Shown here: positions 52,331 through 62,668 of the stretch, piece after piece
Numbering within the stretch: position 1 is the first letter of the stretch
Layout: each line of letters begins with the position of its first letter
Assembly (NCBI GenBank): GCA_023935145.1
Contig: CM043702.1
Coordinates: 76,564,820 to 76,628,819, forward strand
Direction: 5' to 3'
DNA: 64,000 nt
Origin: Bretschneidera sinensis
Taxonomy: Eukaryota > Streptophyta > Magnoliopsida > Brassicales > Akaniaceae
Translations under genes and position numbers: made by a program
The notes under the pieces: generated by a model
Told to the model about the DNA's origin: nothing
Seen by the model: only the letters and a program-made list of their open reading frames with translations
Databases searched by the model: none

Positions 52331-52793
52331 AACTGAAGCGTCGTGAGCTACACTCGAGGCACATGTTACTAGTAGAACTTATAAAGGTTTTCGGTGTTCC
52401 GAATGCGGGGAACGGGTTTACCACTTAGTTCCTTGAGCTCGAAGGAACCGGATCGACATAACCTTTTAATGCGATACAAGCCTTCCTAGTTTAGGACTAG
52501 CTTCCCCATCTCTCGTGGACAGGAGTTTCTGCTTCGGATCTGAGAGTTTTAATATTTGGTGACCCTGCCTTATCTCATGCTTCGTCAATAAGATCAACGT
52601 TCATCTGTAGGGCTTTTTAGTTGTTTTCATTTTCGAAATTCTACACTCGTAGTAAGGGTACCCCGATTTCCAAGGAGATGACCGCTTCATAACTGTAGGC
52701 CATGAAAAAGGGGGTTTTTCCTATTGGTGTTCGGGAGGTGGTTCGATATGCCCATAGCACATTTGGCAGGTTGTTGGTCCACTATTTGTCTGC
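52331..52793 (-). pseudogene. Tat-2 integrase, C-terminal part
   Basis: Continues the integrase split by Athila-F: LPNVLWAYRTTSRTPIG, KTPFFMAYSYEAVISLEIG, then MNVDLIDEA and a decayed tail to about 52330. It joins without loss to 58759 across the 5-bp target (TCTGC here, TGTGC on the other side). Two or more stops interrupt it. Confidence 0.85.
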
Positions 52794-54119
52794 TAATGAG
52801 TGCCAAATATTGCATATTTTGGCCACTTAATTTACATTTGTTAGCTTAAGAAGTTATTACTTTGAGTTGTTTTCGTTGTTTTTCAGGTTTACAAGCACTA
52901 GGAAAGGAGTTCACTAAAAATGCCAGAATTGCCTGTACAGATTAGTCATTTTTTTGGATTTTACTGTATTGACTCAGGAAGAACTAGGAGATGAGCCATC
53001 TATGCTTGGAAAGATCCAGAAGTCTATTTTCTGAGGAATTATACGGCTCGTAAAAATGATTTTTCTAGAGAAAGTTATGGCCGTTTTAGCAGACAAGGGT
53101 CGAGCTGAAGATGTCTAGTGCGATCGATCGCACCAGACTTGTGATCGATCGCAAGTGCGCAGTTTCACATCCCACATCGGTTAAAAATGCTTTGTAGTGC
53201 ACCAGTCTGCGATCGATCGCACCATGCTGCGATCGAGCGCAATCGGGTAGTATCCCACATCGAATTTGCAACCCATTGTGCTCCGGGACTCCCCCTATAA
53301 AAGCACCATCTCACTTCATCATTCAAGGTGTAATTCCTGGGCCATTTGGTGTAATCCAGTGGACATCTGCTAGCATTCTGGTGGACCCTGAAGGCTTTGC
53401 TACCACGAGGGGAAGCGCCGCCCAACAGCGAGTGAAATTTCTCTTATGTATAGTAATTTATTTCGTTTTATTTAGTTTTAAAATTTAATGTTTAGCACTT
53501 GTATTATGAACTCTAGTTTCATAATTATGAGAGGCTAAAATCTTCAGCTAAGGTTGAAGATGAATCCTTTCCTTTGTTTAGCATTATATTTTCAGATTTG
53601 CGCATAATAATTCTGATGTTTTTAATATAAATGTTTTGTTCAATTATTTGAGTAGATCTTATGATTGATTGCTTTTAATTTTTAAATTGGATATTCCTTA
53701 TGTTTCATCTGATGGATACATCGAATTATTTTCGATTAAATTGGATTTCCTTTATGATTTGTTAAAAGCGGATACATTAGATGTTTTTGGTTTAATTGGG
53801 ATATTCGTTGTTTTTCGTTTAAAGTTGGATTCATGGAATTTTTTGATTACTTTTATATAGAATATGAAAATATATGCTTTACTTTGGTGGGGTGGATTCA
53901 GAAACCTTAGTCTTTTTAACATTTGCTTTAAACCAATTTAGTTTAAGTTGATATTTCTTTGCACAATATAATACAAAATTCGGAACTAGGTTAAAATAGG
54001 GTTAGTTTAGATAAAATTATATTTTCACAACGTAATTCCCTGTGGATTCGACCTCGCACTTGCACAACACTATATTACAAACGACTCGTGCGCTTGCGAG
54101 TAATTTAAAACTCACAAGA
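52794..54119 (+). repeat. 5' LTR of Athila-F
   Basis: Holds a cluster of palindromes (GTGCGATCGATCGCAC at 53118-53133 and three more to 53245), a TATA box CTATAAAAGC near 53294-53303, and the U5 signature CCCTGTGGATTCGACCTCG near 54041. Open stretches in it are not genes. Confidence 0.92.
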
Positions 54120-54125
54120 AGTTTT

Positions 54126-54143
54126 TGGCGCCGTTATCGGGGA
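54126..54143 (+). promoter_or_regulatory. Primer-binding site of Athila-F
   Basis: TGGCGCCGTTATCGGGGA, six bases after the LTR, is the usual Athila site, matching the 3' end of an aspartate tRNA (from general knowledge of the family). Confidence 0.85.
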
Positions 54144-54318
54144 GTTGTTTGGTTTGTGAAATTTTTGTCTGAATTAATTTTATTTTTCTACTAGTTAGTT
54201 AGCATTTTTTTGTTTGATTTTTCTTATTGCAATTTTATTTTAGTTTATTTGTTTCTATTGGCAATTGCCCATAAAAAAATAAAATAAAAAGTTAGAAAAA
54301 TTAAAAAATTAAAAAAAA

Positions 54319-55045
54319 TGTGGATGAATCCAGCACCGGTTTGACAGTCTTTAGAGGACGCCCTCAAGGATTTCATGAAGATGACCGGTCAGTCCATCAA
54401 TACAGCCAATACATTTAATGATGATAGTTATTCCATCTGTGCTAGTCCTATGCATTTAGCACAGAATTTTCCATCTACGCCGGCTTTTGTCGAGTATCCC
54501 AAGGAACAAATGAATGCTTTCAATGACTATCGGTGGCAATCAAATGGATCTTACTCCGAGACATACAATCCAGGGTGGTGGAACCACCCTAATTTTTCAT
54601 GGAAGCAGAACCAACTGATGAATAAGGGAGGAGCCCCTCATCATGCTCACAATCAATAACCTCCCGGATTTCCTCCACCAATTCCAAGTTATGGTCTCTC
54701 AGCCCATTCAGCACCATCACCCGCTTACCAAGCTCCCACTAAAGCGCCAACGTTGGTTTCACAGTCATTGGAGGATGCTCTCAATGATTTCAGGAAGATG
54801 ATCGGCCAACTCATAAACGAAGTAAGGAGTGCGCAAATAGTAAACACCCAAGTGATTGCTAAGATAGAGAGTTAAATAGGGCAAATTGCAAGTCAATTGG
54901 GTGAAAGAGAGAAGGGAAAGTTCCCCAGTCAGCCCGTGCCCAACCCGAAAGGACAGTTTGTGGTTGAAAATTCATTGAATCCTACGCATAGGGAGGAATA
55001 AGTGCAATTGATTGTCACATTAAGGTCTGGGAGACAAGTGGACAA
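54319..55045 (+). pseudogene. Athila-F gag remnant
   Basis: An ATG at 54319 is followed after nine codons by TGA, then SLEDALKDFMKMTGQSINT, a degenerate knuckle (SYSICASPMHLAQNFPS, where the family has more cysteines) and YNPGWWNHPNFSW. At about 54760 SLEDALNDFRKMIGQLINE appears, so the SLEDAL block is present twice. The capsid part of gag, seen in Athila-E at 14130-13700, is absent. Stops at 54657 and near 54874. It cannot form particles. Confidence 0.82.
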
Positions 55046-56041
55046 TTGAGTGGAAGAGAACCCTGCTATGCAGCAAGGGCAAGGAAGTGCAACAAGGAGA
55101 AAAGATATGCTGAGCCATCTACAGCCACACCTACTATTAAAAACCCTCATAAGTCGTTTGTACCTAAAGCACCTTACCCTGAGAGACTACAAGCGCCCAA
55201 GAAAGGAGGGCAGTCTGGGGACATTGTAGAGGCATGCTTTGCTCAGTTTAGAGAAGATTTAGATTTGGATAAGCTACTTGAGCAAGCAAATGCTATCTTG
55301 GAGTTTGCTCCTTGGGAGAGCAGTAAGACGGAGGAGACTGTGGGTGAATCAAGCATTGAGGACCCCCTAGAGGCATGCTTTGCTCAATTTGGAGAGGATT
55401 TGGATTTGGATAAGTTGCTTGAGCAAGTAAATGCTACTTTGGAGTCTGCTCCTCAGAAGAGCAGTGAGACAGAGGAGACCACAGCACCTGAACCACCCAA
55501 GAAGGAACTTAAGCCTTTACCGAACAATCTTAAGTATAAGTTCCTAAGTCCAACAGTTCCTTTGCTTGTGATTATAGCTTCAAATTTGGTTGAGGCTCAA
55601 GAGGATAAATTAGTGGACATTTTAAAAGAGCACAAGGAAGCTATCGGCTGGACTATTGAGGATGTCAAGGGAATCAGCCCCTCGATGGTGATGCCCAAGT
55701 TATGTGTGCAAAAGAATGTCAAGCCATCGAGGGAGCCACAAAGAAGGCTCAACACAGCTATGCAAGAGGTTGTGAGGATTGAAGTGATAAAGCTGTTTGA
55801 TGCAGTGATCAATTATCCAATCTCTATTAGCAAGTGGGTGAGCCCGATTCATATCGTGCCCAACCTAGCTGGAGTGACGGTAGTGAAGAATAAGGACGAT
55901 GAGTTGGTGCCAATTCGTGTTCAGTCAGGATGGAAAGTATGTATAGACTACCGTAAGTTGAATGCTGCCACAAGGAATGATCGTTTTCCACTCCCATTTA
56001 TTGATCAGATGGTGGAGCACTTAGTTGGGCATGATTACTAA
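55046..56041 (+). CDS. Athila-F linker and truncated RT, 331 codons open
   Basis: The N-terminal third is linker, including a duplicated block: EACFAQFREDLDLDKLLEQ and EACFAQFGEDLDLDKLLEQ, about 40 residues apart, each followed by a PWESSKTEET-like segment. There is no protease between it and RT. Then ELKPLPNNLKYKFLS, HKEAIGWTIEDVKGISP, EPQRRLNTAMQEVVRIEV, SPIHIVPNLAGVTVV and WKVCIDYRKLNAATRNDRF, the entry of RT. It breaks off at VEHLVGHDY and TAA, before any catalytic residue. The open frame suggests little time since insertion or a retained product. Confidence 0.88.
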   Translation: MSGREPCYAARARKCNKEKRYAEPSTATPTIKNPHKSFVPKAPYPERLQAPKKGGQSGDIVEACFAQFREDLDLDKLLEQANAILEFAPWESSKTEETVGESSIEDPLEACFAQFGEDLDLDKLLEQVNATLESAPQKSSETEETTAPEPPKKELKPLPNNLKYKFLSPTVPLLVIIASNLVEAQEDKLVDILKEHKEAIGWTIEDVKGISPSMVMPKLCVQKNVKPSREPQRRLNTAMQEVVRIEVIKLFDAVINYPISISKWVSPIHIVPNLAGVTVVKNKDDELVPIRVQSGWKVCIDYRKLNAATRNDRFPLPFIDQMVEHLVGHDY

Positions 56042-57433
56042 TGTTGGATCTGGCTGAAGACGTTAAACTTAGCGCTCATGGGAGGCACCCCATAGCATAT
56101 CTTTTTTGTTTACTTATTATTTGACATATTTATGATTAATGTTTGTTTCTAGTATTTTTGTTTTCCAGTCTTTATTTTTCAGGGACAACGCGTACTTTAG
56201 TTCAAGTTTGGGGGTATGTTATGAGCCATACCAAGTCCAAATAGTTCTTCATATCCCAAGTCAGCTCTTTCCATATTATTCACACATTGGGGTCAATGTG
56301 TAATTTAAGTTTGGGGGTATGGGAGACACATTACACACACTTTGTCCTAATTTGTTGTTGTTTTTCTTCATTTAAAAAAATAATAATAATAAGGTAAAGG
56401 CATGCTCATGTTATTTTGAAATTTTAGTTGATCTAAACAAATATTGTGATGTGATTTCATTGGTGAGCTTAAAATTTTGAACACATGATTTGATGATAGA
56501 GTTTTAAAACTTTGTTACTTACTTTGGGCATTTGAGATATCACATGTTTGAACCAATCTAACACGAACACATTAGCACATATTTGTGTGAGGTATGACAT
56601 GCAATTTCAATGTGCATGTTTCCTTGACTTAACTGAAACTGGATGATTTGTGGGATTAACACTTTGGCATAGAAAAGCAAAAACAATAATAATAATAATA
56701 ATCATCATCATCATCAATAAACTTTTCACTGAGTAACTGGACATCTTGCCTCAGTAAGCAGTGAGTGTTCACGTCAAAAGGTAGGAATTTTATTCATAAT
56801 GATTATTACGAAACTTTTCGCTGAGTAACTGGACCTCTTGCCTCAGTAAGCAGTGAGTGTTCATGTCAAAAGGTGAAAATTTTGCTTGGTAGTGTTAAGG
56901 CCAGTTTAGTTTTGTAGCCTTTTTTACTCGAGTTAGTAAGTCCTTAGGGGTTTCTTTACACCTAATGCCCTAAAACCATCTGGTTTGGGAGTCATTGACT
57001 CAACACTCGCTACATGGGTCAATTAGAAAGCTTAAGGGAACTAATCATAGCAGAGTCTTATATAAAAAAATGGTAAAATAAACTATGCCATCGTTCATTC
57101 TGAAGAGAAATCCTGTGAATATTGAGATGTGGAAACATTGTACATTGAACTTATTTGGAAACCTCATCAGTATATACTAATTCACTTTACACTGATTCAA
57201 GTTTGTGATGTCTTAGCATGCCTCTTGTAAGTAATTAGGTTTTAAATTCTTATTCATTGTAAAGATGGGTTAGATTTTTTAAGCTTGCTTATGAATGAAT
57301 TTCATGATTTTGAGTGCTCCTTAAATTTTTGGATACCATGAGTAATGAACTTATCTTTGTGTTCTTTGTTTTTCATTTAGTTTTTTTATTTTGTTTTGCT
57401 AAAGGGCTAGCAAAATATAAGTTTTGGGGTATT
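56042..57433 (+). other. Athila-F 3' untranslated region
   Basis: Starts GGATCTGGCTGAAGACGTTAA, CTTAGCGCTCATGGGAGGC, text that in complete Athila elements follows the polyprotein. Two G-rich tracts (AAGTTTGGGGGTATG at about 56207 and 56311) precede the true polypurine tract at 57418-57433 (AGTTTTGGGGTATT). A 95-bp tandem duplication lies at about 56715-56890, and short TAA and CAT runs at 56680-56718. No gene. Confidence 0.75.
56715..56895. repeat. Tandem duplication of about 95 bp in Athila-F
   Basis: Two copies of AAACTTTTCACTGAGTAACTGG ... CAGTAAGCAGTGAGTGTTC ... GTCAAAAGGTR. Athila-E has this block once (about 9605-9680), so the duplication is private to this lineage. Confidence 0.8.
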
Positions 57434-58758
57434 TGATGAGTGCCAAATATTGCATATTTTGGCCACTTAATTTACATTTGTTAGCTTAAGAAGTTGTTAC
57501 TTTGAGTTGTTTTCATTGTTTTTCAGGTTTACAAGCACTGGAAAAGGAGTTCACTAAAATTGCCAGAATTTCCTGTACAGATTAGTCATTTTTTTGGATT
57601 TTACTGTATTGATTCAGGAAGAACCAGAAGATGAGCCATATATGCTTGGAAAGATCCGGAAGTCTATTTTCTGAAGAATTTTACAGCTCATAAAAATGAT
57701 TTTTCTAGAGAAAGTTATGACTGTTTTAGTAGACAAGGGTCGAGCTGAAGATGTCTAGTGCGATTGATCGCACCTGACTTGCGATCGATCGCAAGTGCGC
57801 AGTCGAACATCCCACATCGGTTAAAAATGCTTTGCAGTGCACCAGCATGCGATCGATCGCACCATGCTGCGATCGAGCGCAATCGGGCAGTATCCCACAT
57901 CAAATTTACAACCCATTGTACTCCGGGACTCCCCCTATAAAAGCACCATCTCACTTCATCATTCAGGGTGCAATTCCTGGGCTATTTGGTGTAATCAAGT
58001 GGACATCTGCTAGCATTCTGGTGGACCCTGAAGGCTTTGCTACCACGAGGGGAAGCGCCGCCCAACAGCGAGTGAAATTTCTCTTATGTATAGTAATTTA
58101 TTTCTTTTTATTTAGTTTTAAAATTTAATGTTTAGCACTTGTATTATGAACTCTAGTTTCATAATTATGAGAGGCTAAAATCTTCAGCTAAGGTTGAAGA
58201 TGAAGCCTTTCCTTTGTTTAGCATTATATTTTCAGATTTGCGCATAATAATTCTGATGTTTTTAATATAAATGTTCTGTTCAATTATTTGAGTAGATCTT
58301 ATGATTGATTGCTTTTAATTTTTAAATTGGATATTCCTTGTGTTTCATCTTATGGATACATCGAATTATTTTCGATTAAATTGGATTTCCTTTGTGATTT
58401 GTTAAAAGCGGATACATTAGATGTTTTTGGTTTAATTGGGATATTCGTTGTTTTTTGTTTAAAGTTGGATTCATGGAATTTTTTGATTACTTTTATATAG
58501 AACATGAAAATATATGCTTTACTTTGGTGGGGTGGATTCAGAAACCTTAGTCTTTTTAACATTTGCTTTAAACCAATTTAGTTTAAGTTTATATTTCTTT
58601 GCACAATATAATACAAAATTCAGAACTAGGTTAAAATAGGGTTAGTTTAGATAAAATTATATTTTTACAACGCAATTCCTTGTGGATTCGACCTCGCACT
58701 TGCACAACACTATATTGCAAACGACCATGTGCTTGCAAGTAATTTAAAACTCGCAACA
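57434..58758 (+). repeat. 3' LTR of Athila-F
   Basis: Begins TGATGAGTGCC and ends CTCGCAACA. Same palindrome cluster (57757-57885) and TATA box near 57934-57943 as the 5' LTR. Confidence 0.92.
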
Positions 58759-59477
58759 TGTGCCTCGTCCAATCTCCTCTTGATTCCTTGTAGAAGCATC
58801 CTATTAGTTACCTTGGCCTGTTCATTAGCCTGCGGGTACCCGACGAAAGAGAACCAGCGTTCGATGTGAAGCTCTTCTTAGAATGCTTTGAACCGGACGC
58901 TGTCAAACTATTTTCCGTTGTCGGTCACCAGTATACGAGGAACGCCGAAGTGGTATACTATTGATTTCCTAACGAAGCTCTGAGCTTGATGGTCAGTTAT
59001 ACTAGACAGTGGTTCCACCTCCACCCACTTGGTGAAGTAATCTATTGCAATGATGAGGTGTTTCCGTTGGCCGGGAGCCCCGGTGAAGAGGCCAAGGAGG
59101 TCCATCTCTCACATGGTGAAAGAGAGTGGGCTCATGATCGAGTTAAGAGGGTTAGTCAGTTGATGGGGTACTAGAGAGTACTGTTGACAGCTTTTGCACC
59201 TTTTAACTAACGCTATGGCTTGTTTTTGCATTCTGGGCCAGTAGTAGCCTTATCGGAGTATCTTGAAAACTAGAGCTCGGCCTCCTAGGTAGTTTCTGAA
59301 GACTCCTTCGTGTACTTCCCAGAGGGCGTAGTTGGCCTCAGTGGTTCCCAAAAACCTTAGGTAAGGCATCGTGAGGCCTCTTTTGTACAACTGATCATCT
59401 ATGACTGTGTATCGTGATGCTTGAGAGACGATCTTCCTGGTTTCACCTTTTTGCTCGGGGAGTTGGCTGTCCCTCAA
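58759..59477 (-). pseudogene. Tat-2 integrase, N-terminal and core
   Basis: From 59477: QLPEQKGETRKIVSQASRY, LYKRGLTMPYLRFLG, the zinc finger VHEGVFRNYLGG (second histidine replaced by tyrosine) and CKSCQQY. The core gives MDLLGLFTG (first aspartate), AIDYFTKWVEVEPLS, ILVTDNGK (second), a stop, then YPQANEQAKVTNR, where the usual catalytic glutamate (NGQAEVTNR) reads lysine. Three stops (for example after VFKILR and after TDNGK). The rest is at 52331-52793 beyond Athila-F. Confidence 0.88.
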
Positions 59478-59559
59478 ATACTAGAAGATTGAATCAACCT
59501 AAGTTTCAGCTTCGGTTATTGATAACATGAGAATCTCCTCAATGCTTGGGGTGACGAGT

Positions 59560-59996
59560 GTTTCGAGGTAGACTGCCTGTGTGGGCTCGAGCTGGCGAGA
59601 AGAGACGAGTCAAGCTAAGGAATCTGTATTTGAGTTTTTCGTCTGGGGAACTTGGGTTATTTGAAATAGTTTAAACTTGGCGGTGAGTTCCTTGGCTTTC
59701 TTTAGGTAGCAGGCGATCTTCTCTCATCGGACTTCAAATTCCTCGTTAATCTGGTTCACCATCAGTTGTGAATCGCTGTATGCATTTAGGGCATCGATAG
59801 CCATTGCCTTGGCTAGCTTCATTTCTGCAAGTAATGCCTCGTACTCCACTTCATTGTTGGAGGCACTAAATCCAAACCTTAGGGTGTATTCAATGGTGAA
59901 ACCATCCGGGCTACATAAGATGAGCCCAACGTCGCTTTCGATGCTGTTGGAGGATCCATCAACATGGAAGGTCCACCGTGGAACGTGTTCGGCCAC
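59560..59996 (-). pseudogene. Tat-2 archaeal-type RNase H
   Basis: Reads WTFHVDGSSNSIESDVGL (first aspartate), NEVEYEALLAEMKLAKAM (glutamate) and AYSDSQLMVNQINEEFEV (second aspartate), then a TGA and KELTAKFKLFQITQVPQ and DSLA. All catalytic residues are kept in a 90-codon frame (59996-59724). This second RNase H, after the first at 60027-60475, is the mark of the Tat lineage. Confidence 0.9.
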
Positions 59997-60026
59997 CTCG
60001 AGGTCCGGGGTTGAGTTTGGTTTGCC

Positions 60027-60475
60027 TTAAAGTGCAGTATCCACGATAAAGTCCGCAAGAGCCTGAGTCTTTATGGTTGTGCGAGGGCAATATCGGATGT
60101 CGAACTCACCAAGCTCCATGGACCACTTGACCATCCTTCCAGAGACATCCGGCTTGTGGAGTACTTGTCTTAGTGGCTGGTCCGTTAAGAGGATGATAGT
60201 ATATGCTTGAAAGTACGATCGAAGTTTCTGTGCTGTTACTAGGAGGGTGTACACCATCTTTTCTATCAGGAGATACCGTGTTTCTACATCGTGGATGATC
60301 TTACTTATATAATACATTGGATGCCCGCTTCCTCTTGGATAAGGACAGAGGCCAGTATTTCCTGTCCAGCTGATAAGTACAAAAAGAATTCTTCGTTGGT
60401 GACCGATTTGGTCAAGAGTGGGGGTGAGCTCAAATATTCTTTTAGTTTTTCAAACACCTTCTAACAGTCTTCGAT
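60027..60475 (-). pseudogene. Tat-2 first RNase H
   Basis: Reads VFEKLKEYLSSPPLLTK, EEFFLYLSAGQEILASVLI then, in the frame 60317-60027, MYYISKIIHDVETRYLLIE, LLVTAQKLRSYFQAYTIIL, LTDQPLRQVLHKPDVSGRM and ALADFIVDTAL. The first aspartate of the usual YLAVSDEAVSA-like box is not seen, as is common for the degenerate first RNase H of Tat elements. A frame change near 60317 splits it. Confidence 0.85.
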
Positions 60476-61100
60476 CTAAGCGAAGTCCTTCGCTTTCCTG
60501 ATGGCTTTGAAGAAGGAGAGGCACTTCTCCGCGGATTTTGACATGAACCGACTGAGCGCAGCTACCTGCCCTATCAACCGTTGCACTTCTCTTACAGTCC
60601 GAGAGGGGTCATAACGAAGATGGTCTCGCTTTTTTTTTGGGTTGGCCTCTATGCCCCTTTGGGTTACCATGAAGCTTAGGAACTTCCCCCTAGTGACTCC
60701 AAAAGTACACTTCGTGGGATTCAATCTCATTTGATAACGTAGAAGCACCTCGAATGCTTCCTCCAGATTGGCTTCGTGGTCCTTAGCCTTGACACTCTTG
60801 ACCAACATATCATCCACATAGACTTCCATGTGTCCTCTTGATCTGTTTGTGGAAGATCTTATTTACCAACCTTTAATAGGTGGCCCTCACGTTCTTAAGT
60901 CCAAAGGACATGACCTTGTAGCAAAATAACCCTTGTCCTATGATGAATGTCATCTTCTCTTGGTCGGGCCTGTGCATAAGGATTTGATTGTAGCTAGAGT
61001 AGGCATCCATGAAGTTCAGGAGTTCATTCTCGAGGTCACATAGACAAGCTGATCGATCTGCGGTAGCGGAAAGTTGTCCTTTGGACAAGCTTTGTTTAGG
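60476..61100 (-). pseudogene. Tat-2 reverse transcriptase, N-terminal part deleted
   Basis: The text starts LLNFMDAYSSYNQILMHR, then KMTFIIGQGLFCYKVMSFG. After a frame change near 60835 it gives [15 protein letters not shown] (60829), the catalytic box with both aspartates, and [20 protein letters not shown] and [19 protein letters not shown]. Protease and the RT entry blocks, normally several hundred codons between gag and this point, are missing: only about 270 bp of unreadable text lies between gag and RT. Confidence 0.88.
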
Positions 61101-61378
61101 TATGTGAAGTCAATGCAGACTTAGCATAGGCCTTTCTGCTGTGTCTTGAGGTGCCCCCAGCGGCGGAGCCTCCGTAGATTGTCTTGATGATCTTGGTTGT
61201 GGTGGCCTCTAGGCTTCTTTGGCTGGGCCCTTCCTAGTTTGGCCTCAAACTTCTCCGAGGGGCTTGACGTTCCTGGTTTTAGTTAGGCAGTCGCTCGGGA
61301 CTCTTTCGAGGCCGTTCATGCACTCTTTCTTGCTGTAGTCTGCTGAATTCTTTTAGCTACCCCCTGTTGATAAGGGCC
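61101..61378 (-). other. Tat-2 gag/RT deletion junction
   Basis: About 280 bp between the end of gag and the first clear RT block. Short pieces are recognisable (LERVPSDCLTKTRNVKP, GEVRGQTREGPAKEA-like text) in mixed frames, with stops. The protease active site is not found. Confidence 0.6.
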
Positions 61379-62318
61379 TCAATCTGATGTTTCGATGCCA
61401 AAGGCTTTATGCCTGTTTTTGCAAAAAGGTCGCATGGTTGGTTCGTGGTGAGGATTGATGGGGTCTTTCCTCTTTTTATCTGTGTCCCCTTCTCTTTCTC
61501 TCTGGAAGGCTTGGTTATCTTCCACCAGCATGTACTTTTCGGCTCTGGCCAAGATCTCGTTCATGTTGCGGGGTGGTCGCCTGGTGAGCTTGGAACTGAA
61601 GATTTTGGATCTCAGTTCATTTTTGAACGCTAGCATCTAGATGTTGGGGTCGAGGTCAGGGATTGCCCAGGCGGCAGCTTTGAACCTTGAAATGTAGGCC
61701 CGGAGTCTCTCCCTTCGGGATTGGATAATGTTGAACACAGACTCCGAGGTCTTCTTAGGCCCTTTGCTGCTGAGGAAGTGGGACACGAAGGCGTAGCTCA
61801 GCTCCTTAAAAGTGCCAATGCCCCCTGGCTTCAGTCGAGAGTACCAAGTTCTAGCTGCTTTCTCAAGTGTTAGGGGGAATGCTTTACAAATCACGGGATT
61901 GGAATGTTGATGCAACGTCATGGTAGTCTTATAGTATTGGAGATGATCCAAGGGGTCTGCTAAACCATCATGGGGTTTGATTTGGGGCATTCGGAAGTTC
62001 GGCAGGAGTGGAGCTTCGAGAACCTCTTGAGTGAATGGTGGGTCCTAAACGTTGAGCTTGTCCAGGACATTGTGGTTCCGACACTTGAGTGCTTCTTTGA
62101 TTTTTTCCTCCATTTCCTCGATCCGTCTATCGAGGCCTAGGTTTGGAGGAGGGGCTTCCTTTGGATTTGACATTGTGAAGTGGTGATGATTCTGCCGTGG
62201 AGCAGTTGTCGATAGGGACCTCATGACTAGCGGGGCTTGTGCGTCCATGATTTTGTCTGGGTGATGTGAGAGAGGGCTGGCGAGCCCTTCTTTGAACCTC
62301 GGTGGCGAGGTCAGTCAC
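61379..62318 (-). pseudogene. Tat-2 gag
   Basis: The N-terminal segment (62318-62045) is a basic, proline-rich start with an EEMEEKIKEAL helix. The capsid part (61990-61637) reads DPLDHLQYYKTTMTLHQHS, AFPLTLEKAARTWYSRLKP, FKELSYAFVSHFLSSKG and RRERLRAYISRFKAAAW, the Retrotrans_gag pattern. A TAG (61639-61637) precedes MLAFKNELRSKIFSSKLTR, MNEILARAEKYMLVEDNQA. The zinc-knuckle region reads FCKNRHKAFGIE and has lost most cysteines. Two or three breaks in total. Confidence 0.88.
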
Positions 62319-62645
62319 TAGACGCGAGAGTTCTACGAGCTACGCCTGGAGTATAGGAATAATGGGGTGCATCAAGGTGGCTCTTTGAAGAATTTCGGGT
62401 GGGTTAATCTTTGTGTAATGGGGGTATTGGGTCCCGAGAAGGGACTGTGGATCGTTGCTGGGGGACTTTTGCTCGGATATGACGGGAGCCTTGACCCGGA
62501 CCGTTGGCTATGGGCACTGTTTTATGCGGGTGCGGGACTGGTCCCGACAATTCCTTTGCTAACATTCCTTGTGGTATATCTAGGTGGTATGGCAACAGAT
62601 AAGTTCTTTAGAATTCTTTGCTTTTACTGTAAGCAAGAGATGGTG
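62319..62645 (-). other. Tat-2 5' leader
   Basis: Untranslated leader between 5' LTR and gag. The 104-codon plus-strand open stretch here (62367-62681) has no family resemblance and is taken as chance. Confidence 0.6.
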
Positions 62646-62668
62646 GTTTTCCACGGACGACGCCAATC
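62646..62668 (-). promoter_or_regulatory. Primer-binding region of Tat-2
   Basis: Minus strand after the LTR reads GATTGGCGTCGTCCGTGGAA, a degenerate form of the TTGGCGCCGTCTGTGGGAA found after the 5' LTR of many plant Tat elements. Confidence 0.75.

Larger units (their letters stand above)
52794..58758 (+). mobile_element. Athila-F: non-autonomous Athila element inside the Tat-2 integrase
   Basis: 5965 bp with LTRs 52794-54119 (1326 bp) and 57434-58758 (1325 bp) that differ at only a few per cent of positions by eye, so it is one of the younger insertions. Target TCTGC/TGTGC, one base changed. The left end reads TAATGAG, the right LTR start TGATGAG. Inside are only a gag remnant and the first part of RT, then the usual Athila 3' region. 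Protease, most of RT, RNase H and integrase are gone, so it must have relied on proteins of a relative. Confidence 0.92.

Noticed and set aside
53086..54119. Short frames in Athila-F LTRs such as those at 53165-53488 and 53669-53860
   Set aside because: They occur in both LTRs, run over the TATA box and U5 and have no protein resemblance.
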